64,000 nt of DNA from Aquincola agrisoli. Its GTDB lineage: Bacteria > Pseudomonadota > Gammaproteobacteria > Burkholderiales > Burkholderiaceae_C. Location: the NCBI RefSeq assembly GCF_036621135.1, contig NZ_JAZIBG010000038.1, positions 1 through 64,000 of the forward strand, written 5' to 3'. Shown piece after piece: positions 9,551-18,800 of this stretch (its first letter is position 1; every line of letters begins with the position of its first letter). The notes beneath the pieces are model-generated. The model did no database searches. It saw only the letters and a program-made list of their open reading frames with translations, and was not told the origin of the DNA. The translations under genes were made by a program, and so were the position numbers.

Positions 9551-10278
9551 TCGTCGAGTTCGAGGCTGGCGTTGTGGAAGACGTCCTGCACGTCGTCGAG
9601 GTCTTCGATCATGTCGAGCAGCTTTTGCATCTTCTGGGCGTCTTCGCCCGCCAGGTCAATGGTGTTCTCGGCGCGCATCGTCACTTCGGCGATCTCGGCC
9701 TTCAGGCCCGCGGCTTCGAGCGCGTTCTTCACCGCTTCGAATTCGGCCGGCGGGGTCAGCACTTCGATGGAGCCGTCTTCACCGGTGACGACGTCGTCGG
9801 CGCCCGATTCGAGCGCCACTTCCATCACTTTGTCCTCACTGGTGCCGGGGGCGAACACCAGCTGGCCGCAGTGCTTGAATTGGAAGGCCACCGAGCCTTC
9901 GGTGCCGAGGTTGCCGCCGTACTTGCTGAAGGCGTGCCGCACCTCGGCCACCGTGCGCACGCGGTTGTCCGTCATGCAGTCGACGATGATCGCGGCGCCG
10001 CCGATGCCGTAGCCCTCGTAGCGGATCTCCTCGTAGTTGACGCCTTCGAGATTGCCGGTGGCCTTGTCGATGTTGCGCTTGACGGTGTCGGCCGGCATGT
10101 TGGCCGCCTTGGCCTTGTCGACCGCCAGTCGCAGCCGCGGGTTGGCGTTGACGTCACCACCGCCCTGCCGGGCCGCCACCATGATCTCGCGGATCACGCG
10201 GGTCCAGACCTTGCCGCGTTTTTCGTCCTGGCGGCCCTTGCGGTGCTGGATGTTGGCCCATTTGGAATGTCCGGCCAT
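9547..10278 (-). CDS. yebC: YebC/PmpR family transcriptional/translational regulator
   Basis: 243 residues. It begins MAGHSKWANIQHRKGRQDEK, the invariant start of the family, and has IRYEGYGIGGAAIIVDCMTDN and a GGNLGTEGSVAF segment. Known members act as DNA-binding regulators or, as shown more recently for some, help ribosomes at proline stretches. First gene of the minus-strand run toward purD. Confidence 0.96.
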   Translation of the reverse strand: MAGHSKWANIQHRKGRQDEKRGKVWTRVIREIMVAARQGGGDVNANPRLRLAVDKAKAANMPADTVKRNIDKATGNLEGVNYEEIRYEGYGIGGAAIIVDCMTDNRVRTVAEVRHAFSKYGGNLGTEGSVAFQFKHCGQLVFAPGTSEDKVMEVALESGADDVVTGEDGSIEVLTPPAEFEAVKNALEAAGLKAEIAEVTMRAENTIDLAGEDAQKMQKLLDMIEDLDDVQDVFHNASLELDE

Positions 10279-10461
10279 GAAAGAAAGCTCCTCGCGCGAC
10301 GCCTGCTCGGGGCGCCTGGCTCGATCGTGGGAAAGGCTGGCAGTTTACCGGTGCGCCACCCTTCGCCGCCGACATGCCCCACGAAAGCCGCCGCCGCCTA
10401 GACTGCGGGCTTCACGCGCCGGCTGCCGTACTCCCTTGCCGGCCACCGCACGGAGCCCCTC

Positions 10462-12021
10462 ATGGCCGATCCCATCCTCGTCGCCCGCCACGGCGACACC
10501 GAATGCCACCTGCTGCCGGCCCTGGCCAACCGCCACGGGCTCATCACCGGGGCCACCGGCACCGGCAAGACCATCACGCTGCAGACGCTGGCCGAGGGCT
10601 TCAGCAAGATCGGCGTGCCGGTGTTCATGGCCGATGTGAAGGGCGACCTCACCGGCATCAGCCAGCCCGGCACGCTGTCGCCCAAGCTGGCCGCGGTGCT
10701 GGCCGAGCGCGGCATCGCGCCGCCCGAGCCCGTCGCCTGCCCCACCACGCTGTGGGACGTGTTCGGCACGCAGGGCCACCCGGTGCGCGCCACCGTCTCC
10801 GACATGGGCCCGCTGCTGCTGGCCCGCATGCTGGCCTTGAACGACACGCAGGCCGGCGTGCTGAACATGGTCTTCAAGATCGCCGACGACCACGGCCTGC
10901 TGCTGCTCGACCTGAAGGACCTGCGCGCGATGCTGCAGCACGTGGGCGACAACGCGAGCCAGTTCACCACCGCGTACGGCAACGTCAGCGCGGCCAGCAT
11001 CGGCGCCATCCAGCGCGGGCTGCTGCAGATCGAGCAGCAGGGGGGCGACCGGTTCTTCGGCGAGCCGATGCTCAACATCGCCGATTTCATGCAGTCCGAG
11101 CAGGGCCGCGGCGTGATCAACATCCTGGCGGCCGACCAGCTGATGAACGCCCCGCGCCTCTATGCCACCTTCCTGCTGTGGATGCTGAGCGAGCTGTTCG
11201 AGACGCTGCCCGAGATCGGCGACCCGGACAAGCCCAAGCTCGTCTTCTTCTTCGACGAGGCGCACCTGCTGTTCAAGGACGCGCCGGCCGCGCTGATCGA
11301 GCGCATCGAGCTGGTGGTGCGGCTGGTGCGCTCCAAGGGCGTGGGCGTCTACTTCGTGACGCAGAACCCGCTCGACGTGCCCGACACCGTGCTCGCCCAG
11401 CTCGGCAACCGCGTGCAGCACGCGCTGCGCGCCTTCACCCCGCGCGACCAGAAGGCGGTGAAGTCGGCCGCGAGCACCATGCGCGCCAACCCCCAGCTCG
11501 ACATCGAGACCGCCATCACCGACCTGGCCGTCGGCGAGGCGCTGGTGAGCTGCCTCGACGAGAAGGGCCGGCCCAGCGTCACCCAGCGTGTGTTCGTGCT
11601 GCCGCCAGGCAGCCAGATCGGCCCGATCACGCCGCCGCAGCGGCAGGCGCTGGTCGCCGGCTCGCTGGTGGCGGGCGTGTACGAGAGGGCCGTCGACCGC
11701 GAATCGGCGTACGAGAAGCTGCAGGGCCGCGCCGTGGCCAGCGCCGAGGCCGGCGACCGGCTGGCCAACGAGCCGCGCACCCTGCCCGGCACCGCAGGCA
11801 CCGCGGGCGGCGCAGGCAGCGATGCCGGCGGCGGCCTGATGGACGGCCTGAAGGACATGATCTTCGGCTCGACCGGCCCCCGCGGCGGGCGCCGGCCGGG
11901 GCTGGTGGATGCGGCGGCGTCGTCCGCGGTGCGCCAGATCGGCTCGGCCGTCGGGCGCGAGCTGGTGCGCGGCGTGCTGGGCTCGCTGCTGGGCGGCGGC
12001 ACCACGCGCCGGCGGCGCTGA
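10462..12021 (+). CDS. HerA-like DUF853 family ATPase (YjgR type)
   Basis: 519 residues. A P-loop ATPase of the HerA/FtsK superfamily: Walker A in GATGTGKTITLQ (about 28-39), Walker B in VFFFDEAHLLF (about 260-270), and the conserved GVGVYFVTQNPLDVPDTVLAQLG block with LGNRVQHALRAFTP. Residues after about 430 are Gly/Ala-rich, ending in a basic TTRRRR. Known homologues (E. coli YjgR) have no firmly assigned role; there is no adjacent NurA nuclease gene, so a repair role is not supported here. A clear terminator follows. Confidence 0.9.
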   Translation: MADPILVARHGDTECHLLPALANRHGLITGATGTGKTITLQTLAEGFSKIGVPVFMADVKGDLTGISQPGTLSPKLAAVLAERGIAPPEPVACPTTLWDVFGTQGHPVRATVSDMGPLLLARMLALNDTQAGVLNMVFKIADDHGLLLLDLKDLRAMLQHVGDNASQFTTAYGNVSAASIGAIQRGLLQIEQQGGDRFFGEPMLNIADFMQSEQGRGVINILAADQLMNAPRLYATFLLWMLSELFETLPEIGDPDKPKLVFFFDEAHLLFKDAPAALIERIELVVRLVRSKGVGVYFVTQNPLDVPDTVLAQLGNRVQHALRAFTPRDQKAVKSAASTMRANPQLDIETAITDLAVGEALVSCLDEKGRPSVTQRVFVLPPGSQIGPITPPQRQALVAGSLVAGVYERAVDRESAYEKLQGRAVASAEAGDRLANEPRTLPGTAGTAGGAGSDAGGGLMDGLKDMIFGSTGPRGGRRPGLVDAAASSAVRQIGSAVGRELVRGVLGSLLGGGTTRRRR

Positions 12022-12066
12022 GCGCGGGCCCGCGGGAACTCGGCAGCTCGGCGCGACACGGCCAGG

Positions 12067-12091
12067 AAGGGCGCCTGCGGGTGCCCTTTTT
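12067..12091 (+). terminator. Rho-independent terminator after the HerA-like gene
   Basis: A 9-bp stem AAGGGCGCC/GGTGCCCTT (one G-U pair) with a 4-base loop runs into a five-T tract. It lies about 45 bp after the stop. Confidence 0.75.
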
Positions 12092-12250
12092 CTTTGCGCC
12101 AGGGCGGACGCGCAGCGCACGGCCTGCGGTTCGCGGCCCGCCGCCTGCACTTCGCGCCGCGCAGCGCGGTTTCGTCGCAGCGCGGTGGCCGGCCCGGCGG
12201 TGGCGCGGGACAGTCGCGCCACGACGAACCCGCCACCGGAGCCGACCGCC

Positions 12251-13348
12251 ATGCCCTCCTCCCGCTTCCCCACCGCCTGCCTCGCCACGCTGGCCGCCCT
12301 GCTGCTCCTGGGCGCCACGCCGCCCGCCGTGGCGCAGGTCGGCCGCACCACCGTCACGCTGGGCGGCATGCCGGTGACCTTGAGCTACCCGACCGAGGCG
12401 CGCAGCACGCCGCAGCGCCTGGGGCCCTTCGAGATCGACGTCGCCCCCGATGCGGCGCCCACCGCCGGCGTGCACCGGCTCGTCGTCATCTCCCACGGCA
12501 CAGCCGGCAGCGCGCTGGCCGACCAGGCGCTCGCGTCGGCCCTGGCCGAGGCCGGCTTCGTCGCCGCGCAGCCCCTGCACCCGGGCGACACCCACCTCGA
12601 CGCGTCGCGCGCCGGGCCGCAGGCCTTCCGCACGCGGCCGAACGACGTGGTGCGGCTGCTCGACGCGCTCGCGGCGAACCCGGCCTGGCGCGACACCCTC
12701 GATCTCACCCGCGTGGGCGTGCACGGCATGTCGGCCGGCGGCGTCACCGCGCTGGCGCTGGCCGGCGCGCAGTGGCGCACGCTGTCGCTGCTGCAGCACT
12801 GCCAGGCGCATCTGGAGGACGACATCGGCTTCTGCTTCAACGGCGCACTCACGCCCGCGCAGCAGGCCGAACGCCGCGCCGGCTTCGAGGGGGCGCGCGG
12901 CGTGCCCGAGGCCTACCTGCCGGAGGGGCTGACACGCTGGGAAGGTGGCACGACGCCGGCAGCGCCCGGTGCCGACCTGAGGCCCGATGTGCGCATCGCC
13001 GCGGTGACGCTGGCCGTGCCGGTGGGTGCAATCTTCTCGGCCGACAGCCTGGCGCGCATCCGCATCCCGGTGGGCGTGCTCGGCGCCGAGCGCGACGAGG
13101 TCCTCGTCCCGGCGTTCCACAGCGCGCACGTGCTGGCGCACTGCAGCGCCTGCACCGACCTGGGCAGGTTGCGCGGCGGCGGCCATTTCGACGTGCTGTC
13201 GCCGTGGCCGGCCCCGGTGGCGCACGCCGTCGCGGCGCAGCAGATCCGCGGCGGCACGCCGCAGCCGGGTTTCGATCCCGCCGAACGCAGCGCCGCCGTC
13301 GCCCGCATCGTCGACTTCCACCGGCGCACGCTGGCGGCCGCCCCTTGA
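12251..13348 (+). CDS. Secreted alpha/beta hydrolase (predicted dienelactone hydrolase-like)
   Basis: 365 residues from the ATG followed by a signal peptide (FPTACLATLAALLLLGA, cleavage after AVAQ). The serine nucleophile is in GVHGMSAGGVTAL, a GxSxG elbow; an early VVISHGTAGS oxyanion strand and a late GGGHFDVL with the catalytic His complete the fold. Two cysteine-containing stretches (LLQHCQ, FCFN and HCSACTD) suggest disulfides in the periplasm. The frame is open further upstream but only the chosen start gives an export signal. The substrate is unknown. It heads a plus-strand run with the DUF2306 protein and the two-component genes. Confidence 0.82.
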   Translation: MPSSRFPTACLATLAALLLLGATPPAVAQVGRTTVTLGGMPVTLSYPTEARSTPQRLGPFEIDVAPDAAPTAGVHRLVVISHGTAGSALADQALASALAEAGFVAAQPLHPGDTHLDASRAGPQAFRTRPNDVVRLLDALAANPAWRDTLDLTRVGVHGMSAGGVTALALAGAQWRTLSLLQHCQAHLEDDIGFCFNGALTPAQQAERRAGFEGARGVPEAYLPEGLTRWEGGTTPAAPGADLRPDVRIAAVTLAVPVGAIFSADSLARIRIPVGVLGAERDEVLVPAFHSAHVLAHCSACTDLGRLRGGGHFDVLSPWPAPVAHAVAAQQIRGGTPQPGFDPAERSAAVARIVDFHRRTLAAAP

Positions 13349-13375
13349 ACGACGCCCCGGCACGGAGGCCTTGCC

Positions 13376-13795
13376 ATGCACACCCCCACGACCTTCCTTC
13401 AGCTCTCCCCGGCCATCCAGCTGCACCTCGTGGCCGCGGTCGCCGCCCTGGTGCTCGGGCCCATTGCGCTGCGGGCCGGCAAGGGCTCGGCGATGCACCG
13501 CGGCGCGGGCTACGCCTGGGCGGCACTGATGCTGGCCGCGGCCGCCAGCAGCCTGTTCATCCACGACTTCGGGCGGCCCAACATCGCGGGCTACACGCCG
13601 ATCCACCTGCTCACGCTGGCCACCTTCGCCGGCGTGGCCGCGGGCATCGTGCTGGCCATCCGCCGCCGCGTGGGCGCGCATCGGCGCACGATGTGGAACA
13701 CCTACCTCGGCGGCTGCGTCGGCGCCGGCCTGTTCGCGCTGCTGCCGGGCCGCTTCCTCCACGGGCTGTTCCAGCACGCGCTGGGCGGGCTGTGA
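13376..13795 (+). CDS. DUF2306-type four-helix membrane protein
   Basis: 139 residues with four predicted membrane segments (about 15-33, 45-62, 76-95 and 107-125). Conserved His residues occur at helix ends (QLHLVAA, AMHRGAGYAW, PIHLLTLATF, GAHRRTMWNTY), as in DUF2306 proteins that resemble b-type haem or quinone-binding membrane proteins; ligand binding here is not shown. It sits 27 bp after the hydrolase and 32 bp before the sensor kinase. Confidence 0.8.
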   Translation: MHTPTTFLQLSPAIQLHLVAAVAALVLGPIALRAGKGSAMHRGAGYAWAALMLAAAASSLFIHDFGRPNIAGYTPIHLLTLATFAGVAAGIVLAIRRRVGAHRRTMWNTYLGGCVGAGLFALLPGRFLHGLFQHALGGL

Positions 13796-13827
13796 GCCGC
13801 GGCGCCCGGGCGCCGCACAATGCGCCG

Positions 13828-14937
13828 ATGCAGCGCCTTCCCGCCGTGCTGAACGACCTGTACACGCCGCGCCGCCTGCTCCAGGTGGGTGTGGCCAACC
13901 AGCTGTTCAGCGCCGTCATCGGCGTGGGCTTCTGGCTGATGGGCTCCCCGGGGCTCTGGCGCAACGTCGCCGTCTCGCTGTTGATCGGCAACGCGGTGTG
14001 GCTGGGCATCGACGGCGGGCGGCTGCTCGTCGGGCGTTGGCTGAGGCGCCGCACCGGCCGCGGCCTGCCCTGGCCCGGCTGGCGCTGGATGGCGCCCGTC
14101 ATCGTGCTGGGCGTGCTGGGCGGCTACACGGTCGGGGGCCTGCTGGCGCACGGGCTGCTGGGCATCGAGCTGTCGCCCATCGGCGGCAAACGCGGCACCG
14201 TCTTCGTCACGGCCGCGGCCGGCCTCGCCGCCACGGCGTTGTGGTACGCCCGGGAAACCCTGCAGAAGCACCGCGCCGAGGCCGAGGCGGCCCGTCGGCT
14301 CGCCGCCGAAACGCAGCTGCGGCTGCTGCAGTCGCAGCTCGAACCGCACATGCTGTTCAACACCCTGGCGAACCTGCGGGTGCTGATCGGGCTCGACCCG
14401 GCGCGCGCGCAGGAGATGCTCGACCGGCTGATCGGCTTCCTGCGCTCCACGCTCGGCGCCTCGCGCGCCACGCTGCATCCGCTGCAGGTGGAGTTCGACC
14501 GCACCGCCGACTACCTGGCGCTGATGGCGGTGCGCATGGGCGCGCGGCTCGCGGTGCAGCTCGAGCTGCCGGCCGAGCTGGCCGCGCAGCCGGTGCCGCC
14601 GCTGCTGCTGCAACCGCTGGTCGAGAACGCGATCCAGCATGGGCTGGAGCCGAAGGTCGAAGGCGGGCGCATCGTGGTGCAGGCCCGCCAGCACGCCGGC
14701 CGGCTGGTGCTGACGGTGCGCGACACCGGGCTCGGCCCGCCCCCGGCGCCCAGCCCCGCCGAGCCGGGCCGCGGCTTCGGCACGCAGCAGGTGCGCGAGC
14801 GGCTGGCCACGCTGTATGGCGACGCGGCCTCGTTCACGCTGACCCCTGCCGCGGATGAAGAGGGCGGCACGCTGGCCACGCTGGTGCTGCCGCTCGGCGT
14901 AACGGCGCCGGCAGGCACTTCGGGAGACGCACGATGA
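13828..14937 (+). CDS. LytS/AlgZ-type sensor histidine kinase
   Basis: 369 residues. Four N-terminal membrane segments (about 20-135) and a short coiled linker (KHRAEAEAARRLAAETQ) precede a His_kinase domain of the LytS class: phospho-acceptor His in LEPHMLFNTL (about 173), N-box in QPLVENAIQHGLEPK (about 263) and a G-box in GRGFGTQQVRERL. The ATG is the first giving the membrane domain at the N-terminus. Its stop overlaps the response-regulator start (ATGA). The signal is unknown. Confidence 0.9.
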   Translation: MQRLPAVLNDLYTPRRLLQVGVANQLFSAVIGVGFWLMGSPGLWRNVAVSLLIGNAVWLGIDGGRLLVGRWLRRRTGRGLPWPGWRWMAPVIVLGVLGGYTVGGLLAHGLLGIELSPIGGKRGTVFVTAAAGLAATALWYARETLQKHRAEAEAARRLAAETQLRLLQSQLEPHMLFNTLANLRVLIGLDPARAQEMLDRLIGFLRSTLGASRATLHPLQVEFDRTADYLALMAVRMGARLAVQLELPAELAAQPVPPLLLQPLVENAIQHGLEPKVEGGRIVVQARQHAGRLVLTVRDTGLGPPPAPSPAEPGRGFGTQQVRERLATLYGDAASFTLTPAADEEGGTLATLVLPLGVTAPAGTSGDAR

Positions 14938-15773
14938 GCACGCAGCCCCTGGCCACCGCCCTGATCGCCGAAGACGAACCGCTGATCGCCGCCGCGCTGC
15001 GGGCCGACCTGCAGAAGGCGTGGCCTGCGTTGCAGGTCGTCGCGCAGGTGGGCGACGGCCTCTCGGCCGTGAGCCAGGCGCTGGCGCTGCGGCCGCGGGT
15101 GTGCTTCCTCGACATCCGCATGCCCGGCCTTGACGGCCTGCAGGCCGCGCAGGCGCTGGCCGAGGACTGGCCCGACGGCGTGCCCTTCCCGCTGCTGGTC
15201 TTCGTCACCGCCTACGACCGGTACGCGCTGCAGGCCTTCGAACGCGAGGCGGTCGACTACCTGCTGAAGCCGGTCGACTCGCCGCGGCTGGCGCAGTGCG
15301 TCGAGCGGCTGCAGCGCCGGCTCGGCAGCCATGCCGCGGCCGGGGCCGCGACGGCGCAGGCCCCGGGCGATGCGGGCCTGGAAGCCGCGCTCGCCCAGCT
15401 GCGCGGCCTGCTCGCGCAGTCGACACCCTCTGCCGCCAGCCCGCTGCCGCGCCTGGAGGTGATCCAGGCCGGGGTCGGCGCCATGCTGCACATGGTGCCG
15501 GTCGAGGAGGTGCTGTACTTCGAGGCCGCCGACAAGTACCTGCGGGTCGTCACCGCCGACAAAGAGCACCTGATCCGGCTGTCGCTGCGCGAGCTGCTGC
15601 CGCAGCTCGACCCGCAGCGCTTCTGGCAGGTGCACCGCGGCCTCGTGGTGCAGGCGCGCTGCATCGCCACCGCGCAGCGCGAGCCGTCGGGCAAGGTCAT
15701 GCTCACGCTGCGCGGCCGGCCCGAGACGCTGGCGGCCAGCCGCCTCTACGCGCATCTCTTCAAGGGCATGTAG
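14934..15773 (+). CDS. LytTR-family response regulator
   Basis: 279 residues. Receiver domain 1-125 with acidic pocket EDEP, phospho-acceptor Asp in CFLDIRMPG (about 58), Thr in FVTAYDRYA and Lys in LLKPVD. A Gln/Ala-rich linker leads to a C-terminal LytTR DNA-binding domain (about 175-279) with LYFEAADKYLRVVTADKEHL and FWQVHRGLVVQ. AlgR/LytR-type regulators bind direct repeats near promoters. Paired with the overlapping LytS gene. Confidence 0.93.
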   Translation: MSTQPLATALIAEDEPLIAAALRADLQKAWPALQVVAQVGDGLSAVSQALALRPRVCFLDIRMPGLDGLQAAQALAEDWPDGVPFPLLVFVTAYDRYALQAFEREAVDYLLKPVDSPRLAQCVERLQRRLGSHAAAGAATAQAPGDAGLEAALAQLRGLLAQSTPSAASPLPRLEVIQAGVGAMLHMVPVEEVLYFEAADKYLRVVTADKEHLIRLSLRELLPQLDPQRFWQVHRGLVVQARCIATAQREPSGKVMLTLRGRPETLAASRLYAHLFKGM

Positions 15774-15849
15774 CGTCAGCGTAGGGATTGCCCCGGCGCG
15801 GGCCGCTGCGATCATCCCGGCCTCGCAGCACTGCACTCAGGAGATGCAC

Positions 15850-18800
15850 ATGGCCCCGACGGGATTGCCTGGCGGCGCAGACTACCGGGCCGAGATCCGT
15901 TTCGGGGTCGTGATGTACGGCGGCGTGTCGCTGGCGATCTACATCAACGGCGTCACGAACGAGATGTACGAAATGGCCTGCGCCACGCCGCGCGACCGCC
16001 GGCAGGCCACGGCCGGGCAGCCGGCCGACGCCGGCACGGCGCCCGCCACCACGCGCGAGGTGTACCGCCGGCTGTCGTGGCTGGTCAACGATCCGCCGCT
16101 GCTGCAGCGCTACGCCGACTGGCTGGCCCATCCTGGCACGCAGCCCGATCCGCTGGCGGCACAGGTGCCGGGCGACCTGCCCACGCGTTTCGTGATCGAC
16201 GTGATCGCCGGCACGTCGGCGGGCGGCATCAACGGCCTCTTCCTCGGCAAGGCGCTGGTGAACGACGAGCCCTTCGCGCCGCTGCGCGACCTGTGGGTGC
16301 GCGAGGGCGACATCGGCCGCCTGCTGAACGACCGCCGCAGCTACCGCGACGATCCCGACATGCAAGGCCTGGCCGACCGCACCGGCGAGCCCGCGTCTCT
16401 GCTCAACAGCGACCGCATGTACCGCAAGCTGCGCAAGGCGATGGACACGATGTCCGGCGCCGGCCCCCACGGCACGGCGCCCTCCCCTTACGTCGACGAG
16501 CTGGACCTGTACGTCACCACCACCGACATCCGCGGCTCGCTGGTGACGCTGCGGCTGTTCGACAAGGTGGTGCACGAGAAGCGGCACCGCCAGGTGTTCC
16601 GCTTCCGCTACTGCGACGACGGGCAGCAGGTCGCCGGCAACGACCTCCATCCGGGCAACAACGCGTTCCTGTCGTTCGCGGCCCGCTGCACCTCGTCATT
16701 CCCGTTCGCGTTCGAGCCGATGACCCTGGAGGCCCTGCAGCGCGTGGAGCCTGGCCTCGGCGCCGACGCGCTGCGCCAGTGGGACCGCTTCTTCACCGGC
16801 GTGCCGGTGGCCGAGGTGCAGGCCGGCGGCCACCTGACGCGCGCCTTCGGCGACGGCGGCTACCTCGACAACAAGCCGTTCACGCACGTGGTCAGCACGC
16901 TGTCGCAGCGCAGCGCGGCGGTGCCGCTGGAACGCAAGCTGGTCTACATCGAGCCGGCGCCCGCGCACCCGGAAAGCGCCATCGCCGACCCGGACGCCCC
17001 GCCCGATGCGCTGAGCAATGCACTGGCCGCGCTGACCAGCATCCCGAGCTACGAGACCATCCGCGAGGACCTCGAGACGGTGCTGCGCCGCAACCGCCGC
17101 ATCGAGCGCATCGACCGCATCGTCCGGCTGGGCGAGCTCGACCTCGACAACGCCGTGGACGATCCGATGGCCCGCGTGGTGAGCGAGGTGGCGCCCTACG
17201 ACGACGACGGCATCCCGCCCTGGCGCGAGCTGACGATGGAGCGCATGCGCCTGTACTACGGCGATGCCTTCCTGCCCTACAACCGGCTGCGCCAGTACAC
17301 CGTCACCGACGAGATCACCGACCGCCTGGCGCGCGAATGGAAGATCGAGCGCAACTCCGACCATGTGTACGCCCTGCGCGCGCTGGTGCGGGCCTGGCGC
17401 GAGGAGCGCTACAGCGACAAGCCGAACACGAGCGGCCGCTGGATCGGCACGCTCAACGCCTTCCTGGACGACTTCGACCTCGCCTACCGCGTCCGGCGCA
17501 CCGCCTTCCTGCTGCGCAAGGTGGACCAGCTCACGCGGCTGATCGGGCGGCGCCTGCGCGGGCCGCTCGCCGACCCGAGCGAAGCCGACGCGGCGCTGGT
17601 CGGCCGCCTCAAGCGGGCGGGCATCGACCTCCAGGACGACGCGGCCGATCCCGAGCGTCACGACATGCTGGCGGCACTGCACCGGCTGAAGATCGACCTG
17701 TCGCTGGCCCACGGCACGCTGCGCCACCGCGATCCGCTGAACGGCGCGGCCGACCGCGGCGCCCGCGCGCAGCGCCGGGCCGTGCTGCGGCGGGAGCTGC
17801 AGGACGTGCTGGACCTGCTGCTGCTGAGCCGGCCGCAGGGGGCCGACGGCGAAGCACCCACGCTCAGCACGGCGAGCGGCGAGACGGTGCACGTGGCCTT
17901 TCCGCCCGAGCTGTTGAAGCTGCCCTCGGCCACCCGGACGCTGCAGGAAGGCATCTTCCTGCGCGCACGCGCCCTGCTGGCGCTGGCCCGCGGCACCGCG
18001 CTGACCTCGCTGCAGCAGGCGCTGGAGGAGGACATCGACCTGCTGGGTGCCGCGGTGCGGCGGCTGGTCAAGGGCGAAGGATCAGGCCCCCCCATCGGCG
18101 GCGCGCTGGTGTGGGCCCGGCTCGGCGGCCCCCGCCTGGCGGTCACCGACAACGGCACCGGCGGCAAGCAGCTCTACGTGCAGGTCGGCGACGCCGGCGA
18201 ACCGGAACTGGACACCCCCGCGGCGCGGCAGCTGCGGCGCTTCCTCGGCGAGTACTACCTGCGCTTCGACACCTACGACCAGATGAGCTACCCGCTCTAC
18301 TACGACACCGAATCCGGCGAGCCCGCGACGGTGGAGGTGGTGCGCATCAGCCCCGAGGACGCGCCCGCGCTGGTCGACGAGCGGGCCGACGGCCTGCGCA
18401 AGCTCGACGGCACGGCACTGGCCAACTTCGGCGCCTTCCTGCAGCGGCACTGGCGCAGCAACGACATCATGTGGGGCCGCCTCGACGGCGCGGAACGCCT
18501 GGTCGCGGCGCTGCTGCCCGGACCGGACGCCGCGACCCGCCTCGTGCGGGACACGCTCACGCGCCAGGCCCACCGCTGCATCGTGCGCGACGCGCTGCGG
18601 CCCGCAGGCTATGAACAGATCACCGGCCTGCTGTGCGGCGCTGTCGCCGAGGTGCAGGCCCGTTCGAAGGGCGTGGCCGGCGACGACCCGGACGCGCGGC
18701 GCGAAGCGCTGCGCAAGCAGCTCGTCGCCCGCCTGACGCACGACTCCCCGGAATCGCGCCGCCGCTTCGATCAGGTGGTCTCCTCGCTGCTCGACGACGA

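Noticed and set aside
8258..10012. A 584-codon plus-strand open frame
   Set aside because: It is antisense to purD and yebC, whose protein motifs are unmistakable; high GC keeps the opposite strand open. Its translation is His/Arg/Gly-rich without domains.
10345..12369. A 674-codon minus-strand open frame
   Set aside because: Antisense to the HerA-like ATPase with clear Walker motifs; translation is low-complexity.
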